From assembly GCA_037384065.1 (NCBI GenBank), contig JARROJ010000064.1:1-21805 (forward strand): 21,805 nt of DNA. The letters are read 5' to 3'. Made by a program: the position numbers and the translations under genes. Source of the DNA: JABDPF01 sp037384065. GTDB taxonomy: Bacteria > Pseudomonadota > Gammaproteobacteria > Xanthomonadales > SZUA-36. Below, piece after piece: positions 14,786-21,413 of the stretch (position 1 is its first letter; each line of letters begins with the position of its first letter). The notes under the pieces were generated by a model, which was given only the letters and a program-made list of their open reading frames with translations, did not search any database and was not told the DNA's origin.

Positions 14786-16008
14786 ACCGGCCCTCGCTGG
14801 ACGAGCTTCGAATCGACCGCAGCGAAGCGCCGGCTCCGCGCGGCGCGCGCGTCTGGTGGGTCGCTCCGGTGCTGATCGTCGCCCTCGTCGCGGTCGCGTG
14901 GTTCGTGTGGTGGCGGCCGGCGGACGCGATCGAGGTCCGCACGGCTGCGGCTGCGGAATACCGTCGCGGCGAGAGCCAGGCCGGAACGGTGCTGAACGCA
15001 TCGGGCTACGTCACCGCGCGGCGCCAGGCCACCGTGTCCTCGAAGATCACCGGCCGGGTGGTCGACGTGCTGATCGAGGAGGGCATGACGGTCGAGGAAG
15101 GGCAGGTGCTGGCGCGGCTCGACGATTCGAACATCCGCGCCGGGTACGAACTCGCGCGGGCCCAGCTGGAATCGGCGCGCCGGGGTCTCGACGAGACGGC
15201 GGCGCTGCTCGAAGAGGCCGAACTGAACCTCGAGCGCCAGCAGCAACTGGTGGCGAAGCAGCTGGCCAGCGCAGCCGAACTCGACCGGGCCCGTGCGCTG
15301 GAGCGGTCGCTCGCCGCACGGTTGCGGCGCAACGCGGCGGACGTGGACGTCGCCGCCCGCCAGGTCGACATCTATCGCCAGCAGCTCGAAGACACGATCA
15401 TCCGCGCGCCGTTCGCCGGCGTCGTGGTCGCCAAGAACGCGCAGCCCGGGGAAATGGTCTCGCCGGTTTCGGCCGGCGGGGGGTTCACGCGCACGGGCAT
15501 CGGCACCATCGTCGACATGGCCTCGCTGGAGGTCGAAATCGACGTCAACGAGGCGTACATCAATCGCGTCAGCCCGGACCAGAGCGCGGTCGCCACGCTG
15601 GACGCCTATCCGGACTGGAAAATCCCGGCCCACGTCATCGCGATCATCCCGACCGCGGACCGGCAGCGCGCGACGGTGGAAGTCCGGGTCGGGTTCGACG
15701 AACTCGATCCGCGCATTCTGCCGGACATGGGTGTGAAGGTCGCATTCCGCGAAGCGGACGCCGATGAACCCGGCGCCGGGGCGACCGGGGTGCTGGTGCC
15801 CGCGGCCGCCGTGCGCCGGTCCGGCGATCGCGGTATCGTATTCGTGGTTGCCGACGGCCGGGCGGAACGCCGAGCGGTCGCGCAAAACGATTTTGGCGAC
15901 GGGTCGGTGCTCGTGACGGCCGGCCTGCGGGCGGGCGAGACCGTGGTGCTCGACCCGCCGCCCGATTTGCAGGACGGTATGGCCGTCGTGGAGCAGAGCG
16001 ATGAATGA
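14782..16008 (+). CDS. Periplasmic adaptor (HlyD/MacA-type) of an ABC exporter
   Basis: This is the 408-residue membrane fusion subunit. A cytoplasmic N-terminus (about 1-23) is followed by one membrane helix (VWWVAPVLIVALVAVAWFVW, about 24-43). The lipoyl half-motif TVSSKITGRVVDVLIEEGMT (near 77-96) continues into GQVLARLDD. A coiled-coil hairpin spans about 115-200, and the second lipoyl half begins IIRAPFAGVVVAKNAQPGEM (about 206). The beta-barrel domain starts near VDMASLEVEIDVNEAYINRV, and a membrane-proximal domain ends with VVLDPPPDLQDGMAVV. It overlaps the upstream gene by four bases and the ATPase gene by eight. Together with a separate ATPase and two permeases it resembles a MacAB-like machine. 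No outer-membrane TolC-type factor is encoded nearby. Confidence 0.88.
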   Translation: MNRPSLDELRIDRSEAPAPRGARVWWVAPVLIVALVAVAWFVWWRPADAIEVRTAAAAEYRRGESQAGTVLNASGYVTARRQATVSSKITGRVVDVLIEEGMTVEEGQVLARLDDSNIRAGYELARAQLESARRGLDETAALLEEAELNLERQQQLVAKQLASAAELDRARALERSLAARLRRNAADVDVAARQVDIYRQQLEDTIIRAPFAGVVVAKNAQPGEMVSPVSAGGGFTRTGIGTIVDMASLEVEIDVNEAYINRVSPDQSAVATLDAYPDWKIPAHVIAIIPTADRQRATVEVRVGFDELDPRILPDMGVKVAFREADADEPGAGATGVLVPAAAVRRSGDRGIVFVVADGRAERRAVAQNDFGDGSVLVTAGLRAGETVVLDPPPDLQDGMAVVEQSDE

Positions 16009-16705
16009 ACCGGGCGCGGTCGATCCGCTGGTGCGCGTGCGCGACGTCGACAAGGTTTTTCGGCGCGGCTCGGAAGAAATCCACGTGCTCGGGGGGCTCA
16101 ACCTCGAAATTCCCGATGGCGAGTTCCTCGCACTGATGGGGCCGTCGGGTTCCGGAAAATCGACGCTGCTCAACCTGATCGGGGGGCTCGACCGTCCGAG
16201 CCAGGGCGCGATCGAGGTCGGCGAAGAGCGCATCGACCGCCTTTCCGATCGCCGTCTGGCCGCCTGGCGGGCACGGCATATCGGCCTGGTCTTCCAGTTC
16301 TACAACCTGATGCCGGTGCTGACCGCGCAGAAAAACGTCGAACTGCCGCTGCTGCTCACCCACCTTTCACGCGGTGAACGGCGCAAACGCGCCGCGCTGG
16401 CGCTCGATATCGTTGGGTTGTCGCACCGCGCGGACCACTACCCACGCACGCTGTCGGGTGGCGAGCAACAGCGCGTCGGCATCGCCCGCGCGATCGTCAC
16501 GGACCCGACGCTGCTGCTGTGCGACGAACCCACCGGCGACCTCGACCGCAAGTCCGGCGACGAGGTGCTGGAGTTGCTGCAGGCGCTGAACCGGGAGCAG
16601 GGCAAGACCATCGTCATGGTCACGCACGACCAGCGTGCGGCGGATTGCGCGCAGCGCACGCTCTATCTCGACAAGGGCACCCTGTCCGCCGAGCCTTCGG
16701 TGTAG
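16001..16705 (+). CDS. ABC transporter ATPase, MacB/LolD/FtsE type
   Basis: This 234-residue cytoplasmic subunit has all motifs of an active ABC ATPase: Walker A GPSGSGKST (47-55), Q-loop Gln99 in VFQFYNLMPVLTAQKNV, signature LSGGEQQR (151-158), Walker B LLLCDEPTGDLD with catalytic Glu176, and H-loop His209 in VMVTHDQ. The FQFYNLMPVLTA and EPTGDLD(R/K)KSG wording is typical of the MacB/LolD group, which partners FtsX-fold permeases. It overlaps the adaptor gene by eight bases and precedes the first permease by nine. It should energise the two permeases that follow. Confidence 0.93.
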   Translation: MNEPGAVDPLVRVRDVDKVFRRGSEEIHVLGGLNLEIPDGEFLALMGPSGSGKSTLLNLIGGLDRPSQGAIEVGEERIDRLSDRRLAAWRARHIGLVFQFYNLMPVLTAQKNVELPLLLTHLSRGERRKRAALALDIVGLSHRADHYPRTLSGGEQQRVGIARAIVTDPTLLLCDEPTGDLDRKSGDEVLELLQALNREQGKTIVMVTHDQRAADCAQRTLYLDKGTLSAEPSV

Positions 16706-16714
16706 AAAGCGGCG

Positions 16715-17866
16715 ATGAAATACCTGTACCTTGTCTGGAGCAACCTGAAGCGCAAGAAGCTGCGCACGATCCTGACCATCCTCTCGATCCTGGTCGCCTT
16801 CCTGCTGTTCGGATTGCTCGGCGCCATCCGGCAATCGTTCAGCCAGGGCGTCGACGTGGCCGGCGCCGACCGGCTCATCGTGCGCCACAAGGTGACCATC
16901 GCCCAGTTGCTGCCGGCCGCCTACGAGGCGCGCATCGAGCAGATCGAGGGCGTCGAGGAGGCGGTGTCGCAGACCTGGTTCGGCGGCGTTTACCAGAAAC
17001 CCAGCAATTTCTTCGCGCAGATTCCGACCGAACCGGCCAAATTTCTCGAGATGTATCCCGAGTACCTGCTCGACGACGCCCAGCGCGAGGCCTGGCTGAA
17101 GACCCGCACGGGCGCCATCGCCGGCCGCGCCATCGCGGATCGATTCGGCTGGAACGTCGGTGACCGTATTCCGATCAACGCGACCATCTGGACGCGCGAG
17201 GACGGCAGTGCGACCTGGCAGTTCGACCTGGTCGGCATTTACGACGGCGCCCAGAAGGGCACCGATACGACCCAGTTCCTGTTCCATTACGATTACTTCG
17301 ACGAGGGCCGCCGCTTCGGCAAGGGCATGGTGGGCTGGTACGTCGTGCGCATCGCCGACCCGGACCGTGCGGCCGAGATCTCGGCGGCGATCGATGCGGA
17401 ATTCGCCAATTCGCCGGCGGAAACCAAGTCCGAGCCCGAGGGCGCGTTCCTGCAGGCCTTCGCCAACCAGATCGGCGACGTCGGCTTCATCATGATGTCG
17501 ATCGTGGCGGCGGTGTTTTTCACCATCCTGCTGGTGGCCGGGAATACGATGGCGTACGCGGTGCGCGAGCGGACCAGCGAACTCGCCGTGCTCAAGGCGA
17601 TCGGTTTCACGGACGGCGGCGTACTCGGGCTGGTGCTGGCCGAGTCGTTCATTCTGACCCTGATCGGCGGCGCTGCCGGGCTCGGCCTCGCCTGGACGGT
17701 GGTTTCGGCGGGCGATCCGACCAACGGCCTGCTGCCGATGTTCTACATTCCACAGCGGGATCTCGTGACCGGCATCGTCCTGATCGGGGTGATGGCCTTC
17801 GTCGCGGGCATCCTGCCGGCGCTGCAGGCGCGTCGCCTGCGCGTCGCGGACGCGCTGCGGAGATAG
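16715..17866 (+). CDS. ABC permease, FtsX/MacB fold (first of two)
   Basis: This inner-membrane subunit of 383 residues begins MKYLYLVWSNLKRKKLRTIL, an amphipathic entry typical of MacB-like permeases. TM1 is at about 17-38. A periplasmic domain of roughly 220 residues follows (about 42-260, with GVDVAGADRLIVRHK and RFGWNVGDRIPINATIW). Three C-terminal helices are found around VGFIMMSIVAAVFFTILLVA, VLAESFILTLIGGAAGLGLA and LVTGIVLIGVMAFVAGILPA. RERTSELAVLKAIGF between TM2 and TM3 is the conserved coupling loop of the FtsX family, and LQARRLRVADALRR is the usual C-terminus. It is only three bases from the second permease; the pair probably forms a heterodimer. Confidence 0.92.
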   Translation: MKYLYLVWSNLKRKKLRTILTILSILVAFLLFGLLGAIRQSFSQGVDVAGADRLIVRHKVTIAQLLPAAYEARIEQIEGVEEAVSQTWFGGVYQKPSNFFAQIPTEPAKFLEMYPEYLLDDAQREAWLKTRTGAIAGRAIADRFGWNVGDRIPINATIWTREDGSATWQFDLVGIYDGAQKGTDTTQFLFHYDYFDEGRRFGKGMVGWYVVRIADPDRAAEISAAIDAEFANSPAETKSEPEGAFLQAFANQIGDVGFIMMSIVAAVFFTILLVAGNTMAYAVRERTSELAVLKAIGFTDGGVLGLVLAESFILTLIGGAAGLGLAWTVVSAGDPTNGLLPMFYIPQRDLVTGIVLIGVMAFVAGILPALQARRLRVADALRR

Positions 17867-17869
17867 GCG

Positions 17870-19069
17870 ATGACCGGCCCGCTCAACTGGTTCGCACAGG
17901 TCGTTTCGATCGCGGTGTTCAACCTGCGCACGATGCCGCAGCGTGTCGGCTCTTCGGCCACGGCGATGTTCGGCATCGCCGGCGTGGTTGCGGTGATGGT
18001 GGGCGTGCTGTCGATCGCGCAGGGCATCCTGCAAACGATGCAGCAGTCCGCGGCGCCGGAGAACGTCGTCGTGTTGCGCAGCGGCTCCAACAGCGAAATG
18101 ATGAGCATCCTGCTGGGCGACGACGTGCGGTACATCGCGGAAGCGCCCGGCGTGGCGCGCGACGAAAACGGCGCGCTCGCCTCGCCCGAGCTGTACGTCA
18201 TCATCGACCTTCCGAAAAAGGACAGCGGCACCGACGCCAACGTGCCGCTGCGCGGCGTGACGCGGCAGGCGCCGGCCGTACACCGGGATTTCCGCATCGT
18301 CGAGGGGCGCATGTTCGAATGGGGCCTGAACGAGGTCGTCGTCGGCGTTGGCGCACGGCGCGAGTTCAAAGGCCTCGAACTGGGCTCGGCCATCGAGGTG
18401 AAGGGCGAGCAATGGCCGGTGGTCGGTGTTTTCGAGGCCAACGGCGGCGTGGCGGAAGCCGAAATCTGGGTCGATGCCGCCGTGCTGCAGCCGGCCTACC
18501 AGCGGGGGAATTCCTTTCAGGCGGTCTATGCGCGCCTGGTCAGCCGGGACGCGTTTCAGGAATTCAAGGATGCGCTGACCTCGGACCCGCGCCTCAACGT
18601 GAAGCCGTTGCGCGAGACGGATTACTACGCCGAGCAGTCCGATACCCTGTATCGGTTGATTACCACGCTCGGCACCCTGATTGCCGTGATCATGGGGTTT
18701 GGGGCCGTGTTCGGCGCGCTCAACACGATGTACACCGCGGTGGCGGCCCGTGCCCGCGAGATCGCCACGCTGCGCGCGCTGGGGTTCCACTCGGGGCCGG
18801 TCGTCATTTCGGTCCTGCTGGAGTCGCTGTTGCTGGCGCTGGCCGGAGGCGTGATCGGCGCGACGCTGGCCTGGGCCGTTTTCGACGGCTTCAGCGCCTC
18901 GACCCTGAACTGGTCCAGTTTCAGTCAGCTGACGTTCGCCTTCGACGTCTCCGTGCCGTTGCTGATCCAGGGCGTCGTTTTTGCGCTGCTGATCGGCTTC
19001 TTCGGCGGTCTGTTTCCGGCGGTCCGGGCGGCGCGGCAGCCCATTGCGACGGCCTTGCGCGAGCAGTAA
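17870..19069 (+). CDS. ABC permease, FtsX/MacB fold (second of two)
   Basis: This 399-residue membrane protein has the same topology as its neighbour. TM1 lies at about 28-50 (SSATAMFGIAGVVAVMVGVL), a periplasmic domain spans about 55-255 (NVVVLRSGSNSEMMSILLGD, AVHRDFRIVEGRMF, GSAIEVKGEQWPVVGVF), and three helices are C-terminal. The ARAREIATLRALGF loop between TM2 and TM3 and AARQPIATALREQ at the end are family hallmarks. GVTRQAPAVHRDFRIVEGR belongs to the MacB periplasmic core. It differs clearly in sequence from the first permease, so this is not a recent duplication. It is the last gene of the six-gene run. Confidence 0.92.
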   Translation: MTGPLNWFAQVVSIAVFNLRTMPQRVGSSATAMFGIAGVVAVMVGVLSIAQGILQTMQQSAAPENVVVLRSGSNSEMMSILLGDDVRYIAEAPGVARDENGALASPELYVIIDLPKKDSGTDANVPLRGVTRQAPAVHRDFRIVEGRMFEWGLNEVVVGVGARREFKGLELGSAIEVKGEQWPVVGVFEANGGVAEAEIWVDAAVLQPAYQRGNSFQAVYARLVSRDAFQEFKDALTSDPRLNVKPLRETDYYAEQSDTLYRLITTLGTLIAVIMGFGAVFGALNTMYTAVAARAREIATLRALGFHSGPVVISVLLESLLLALAGGVIGATLAWAVFDGFSASTLNWSSFSQLTFAFDVSVPLLIQGVVFALLIGFFGGLFPAVRAARQPIATALREQ

Positions 19070-19175
19070 GTCTCTGATTCTTTGGATATTCTTTGTTCGG
19101 TAAGCAAGCCGCCTTTCCGCGCGGCGACCGCTTCCGGATAGATTCAAAATCTGTCATTAAATCATCCACTTACAG

Positions 19176-19204
19176 TTGACATTAATATTAGATTAAGCTA
19201 ACGT
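19176..19204 (+). promoter_or_regulatory. Sigma70-type promoter with AT-rich upstream region
   Basis: TTGACA (19176-19181) is a perfect -35. After 17 bases it is followed by TAACGT (19199-19204), which keeps the key T, A and final T of the -10. The preceding bases are AT-rich and could act as an UP element. Transcription would begin near 19211, exactly where a hairpin arm begins. Confidence 0.65.
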
Positions 19205-19210
19205 GGAACG

Positions 19211-19232
19211 CGTCTGATCTACCAGTCAGACG
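19211..19232 (+). ncRNA. Hairpin at the predicted 5' end of a transcript (candidate structured RNA)
   Basis: Seven-base arms CGTCTGA and TCAGACG enclose an eight-base loop TCTACCAG. The arm begins six to seven bases after the -10 element, so the RNA would start with a stem. Such 5' stems often stabilise transcripts. Whether the RNA is a leader of the small ORF or an independent small RNA cannot be told from the sequence. Confidence 0.35.
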
Positions 19233-19350
19233 ACGCTGTCATACGGTGGCAGCCGCCGGTCACAGGGACTTGTCCGGTCAGGGTTTTCAAGGACGGTATC
19301 GAAGAACGATCCGCCGCGTCCAACGCGGCGCCTTGAATTGGGCAAACGAT

Positions 19351-19527
19351 ATGGAATCCTCCCGGCGCTACCTGCTCCAGGCCGAGATCGAATTCTGGCA
19401 CGAGATGTTGCGTCTCAACAAAACCCGGCTACCCAAGTCTGAAGAGGAAGAAATGCGGGCCTGCCTGCGTCGCGCCGTCCGCTCGCTGAATTCCTCGAGA
19501 ACGGACTTCCAGCGCGTCGCAGCCTGA
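19351..19527 (+). CDS. Possible small protein, 58 residues
   Basis: From ATG 19351 the frame encodes 58 residues, MESSRRYLLQAEIEFWHEML... ending ...TDFQRVAA. It is charged and looks helical (RRYLLQAEIEFWHEMLRLNK, EEEEMRACLRRAVRSL) with no signal peptide. I do not recognise a family. In favour: a good promoter upstream, amphipathic helical periodicity and an ordered codon pattern. Against: no clear Shine-Dalgarno, and a strong hairpin (19312-19330) just upstream that could hide the start. In-frame alternatives are TTG 19333 and GTG 19246, also without ribosome-binding sites. Confidence 0.5.
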   Translation: MESSRRYLLQAEIEFWHEMLRLNKTRLPKSEEEEMRACLRRAVRSLNSSRTDFQRVAA

Positions 19528-19530
19528 TCG

Positions 19531-19572
19531 CGGCCCGGGCCGATTCGAATCGCGCCGCCTGCCGATCGGCAG
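19531..19572. repeat. Three consecutive perfect palindromes
   Basis: CGGCCCGGGCCG (19531-19542), CGATTCGAATCG (19541-19552) and CTGCCGATCGGCAG (19559-19572) are each perfectly self-complementary. The first two share two bases and the third starts six bases on. They begin three bases after the stop of the small ORF. They could be operator sites for the downstream gene or fold as stems in RNA. Confidence 0.45.
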
Positions 19573-19611
19573 CGGCGTCGGCGCCGTCACCCCTTCGTAT
19601 TTCCGCAGCGC

Positions 19612-19629
19612 CCGGCGGCGCGCCGGTTT
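19612..19629 (+). terminator. Weak hairpin followed by a short T run
   Basis: CCGGCG (19612-19617) pairs with CGCCGG (19621-19626) over a GCG loop and is followed by TTT. The T-tract is too short for a convincing intrinsic terminator, but it is the best candidate for ending the transcript that starts near 19211. Confidence 0.25.
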
Positions 19630-19708
19630 CGTGCCCCGACGTTCTCGTTTAACATGTGCCGCTTGCGAAAGCCGGCCCCTTCGGCCTGCCCGGGAGCGGA
19701 TCAGGACC

Positions 19709-21388
19709 ATGTTCAGACGACGGTTAACGAGCGGTATTGCCGCCCTGGTCCTCGCCATGGCGGCGCTGGCGCCGCCGGTGCAAAGCGACGACGAAGCCTT
19801 TCCGCGGTCGTTTGAATCCGAAGGCGTCACGTGGGTCGTCCGCACGCCGGTGGTCACCGACTGGGCGGCGTTTCGAAGCCTCCACGGCCTTTTGCCGGTT
19901 GAATCCGCCGGTCGCGCGTGGCGCCTGCCGTTCGAAGCGGAGACCGCGGTCGATTTCGCCGAGCGCCGGGTTCGCCTGCATTCGGTACGGTTCGGGCCGG
20001 CGTCCGGTGCGCCCGTCGATGGCCTGGCCAAGGCGCTCGGTGGCGACCTGGCAATGGACCTCGACGCCTTGATCGCGGCGCTGCCGCCGGACTTCGAAAT
20101 TCCCGCGGCGGCGAAAGCGGCCCCGCAACTGAACTTCGCCCCGCCGCGCATCATCGTCTCCGAGCAGCCACGGCGCCTGATGCTGATCGACGGCCCGCCC
20201 GCCATGGCCCCGATCGACGGCACGGCGCTCGAATTCGTCGTCAATACCGACTGGGACGTGTTTCACGATACGCGAGCCGGCGCGTGGTACGTGCTCGACG
20301 ACGGGCAGTGGATCAGCAGCACGCTGTTGTCCAGCGGTGACTGGCGGGTGGTGACGAAACTGCCGGACGACTTCCAAACCGTGCAACTGAATTCCGACTG
20401 GCCGCAGGTGGCGGCGGCGATGCCGCCTCGCGCAGTGAGCGAGCCGCTGCCGATTACGATCAGCTACGAACCGACCGAGCTGATCCTGATCGACGGCCCG
20501 GCGCAGATCGAGGAGATCGGCGGCGGACTGCGTCACGTGGCCAACACGTCGAGCGACCTCTTCCTCTACGGCGACCGCTACTATTACCTGGCCGCCGGCC
20601 GCTGGTTCTATACCAAGCGACTCGATCGGCAGTGGTTTGCCGTGCGCACGCTGCCGGCGGCGTTTGCCGAGATTCCGGAACATCATGCCAGGGCCAGGGT
20701 GCTCTCCGCGGTCCCTGGCACCCCGGCGGCGCGGCGCGCGGCGATCGAAGCGGCGATCCCACGCATTGCGACCGTCGCGCCGGGCGCCGCCGATGCGGTG
20801 ACCGTTCCCTACCTCGGGCCGCCGAGCTTCGTGAACATCGAGGGCACGCCGCTGCGGCGTGCGGAAAATACGCCCTTCCAGGTCATTCAGCACAACAATT
20901 TCTACTACCTGTGCCATGCCGGCGCCTGGTACGTGTCCCCTGCGCCGCAGGGTCCCTGGTCGGCCGCACGCGAGGTGCCGCAGGCGATCTACGGCATTCC
21001 GCCGACCGATCCGGCCTACAACGTGACGTTCGTCAGGCTCGATGCATTCGATGACGACAGCGGACGCGCCGCGTACGTCAGCACCGGCGGTTACTACAAC
21101 CGGTACTACACGGGTTCCACGATGGTGTACGGCACGGGCTGGTATTACCCGGGTTATCACCGCGGCTCGGCCTACTGGCATTACCCGCGTACCTACGGCT
21201 ACTACGGACCGTGGGGCGCTTACTGGCCTTACGCGCCGACCCGTTCCGAAACGTTCGAGATCGACACCCGCGAGGTCGACTGGGAATGGGATCTCGACGG
21301 CAGCAAGCGTCGCGTTTACGACTACGGACCGCGTAACCGGGTGGGCGAGATCTACGTTCCTCCGGCCCCCACGCCGATCGATCGTTGA
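19709..21388 (+). CDS. Secreted repeat protein with Tyr/Gly-rich C-terminal tail
   Basis: From ATG 19709 (AGGA about five bases upstream) the protein has 559 residues and a signal peptide (MFRRRLTSGIAALVLAMAAL, cleavage near VQSDD). An N-terminal domain (about 25-140) is unfamiliar. Three degenerate repeats follow: PRRLMLIDGPPAMAPIDGTA with VNTDWDVF and GAWYVLDDGQW; PTELILIDGPAQIEEIGGGL with ANTSSDLF and YYYLAAGRWF; and GPPSFVNIEGTPLRRAENT with HNNFYYLCHAGAWYVSPAPQ. Each repeat thus has DG/EG, a (V/A)(E/N)NT-like strand and an aromatic YYY...G.W strand. The tail from about 475 is rich in Tyr, Gly and Trp, then ends acidic (FEIDTREVDWEWDLDG). It resembles proteins loosely labelled carbohydrate-binding family V/XII in databases; that is from memory and unverified. 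It is probably an envelope or surface protein. Confidence 0.8.
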   Translation: MFRRRLTSGIAALVLAMAALAPPVQSDDEAFPRSFESEGVTWVVRTPVVTDWAAFRSLHGLLPVESAGRAWRLPFEAETAVDFAERRVRLHSVRFGPASGAPVDGLAKALGGDLAMDLDALIAALPPDFEIPAAAKAAPQLNFAPPRIIVSEQPRRLMLIDGPPAMAPIDGTALEFVVNTDWDVFHDTRAGAWYVLDDGQWISSTLLSSGDWRVVTKLPDDFQTVQLNSDWPQVAAAMPPRAVSEPLPITISYEPTELILIDGPAQIEEIGGGLRHVANTSSDLFLYGDRYYYLAAGRWFYTKRLDRQWFAVRTLPAAFAEIPEHHARARVLSAVPGTPAARRAAIEAAIPRIATVAPGAADAVTVPYLGPPSFVNIEGTPLRRAENTPFQVIQHNNFYYLCHAGAWYVSPAPQGPWSAAREVPQAIYGIPPTDPAYNVTFVRLDAFDDDSGRAAYVSTGGYYNRYYTGSTMVYGTGWYYPGYHRGSAYWHYPRTYGYYGPWGAYWPYAPTRSETFEIDTREVDWEWDLDGSKRRVYDYGPRNRVGEIYVPPAPTPIDR

Positions 21389-21413
21389 ACGGCCGCCCGG
21401 GTCGCGGTCAAAG

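Larger units (their letters stand above)
19070..19350 (+). other. Structured, partly AT-rich intergenic region
   Basis: The first 70 bases after the permease stop hold a short GCCGC/GCGGC inverted repeat but no intrinsic terminator. From about 19145 to 19200 the DNA is markedly AT-rich, unlike the rest of the window, and contains a promoter (19176-19204). From the predicted start near 19211 two hairpins follow: CGTCTGA (19211-19217) with TCAGACG (19226-19232), and CGCCGCGT (19312-19319) with ACGCGGCG (19323-19330). Between them GGACTTGTCC (19266-19275) is a small palindrome. A possible small ORF starts at 19351. Confidence 0.6.

Noticed and set aside
16367..19147. A 926-residue open frame antisense to the ABC exporter genes
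   Set aside because: It lies opposite three well-supported genes and its composition (Arg, His, Gln, Asp) is that of a GC-bias shadow frame.
10453..19285. Shared 12-base string CCGGTCAGGGTT before metA (10453-10464) and at 19274-19285
   Set aside because: Matches of this length are expected by chance in a window of this size, and the contexts differ.
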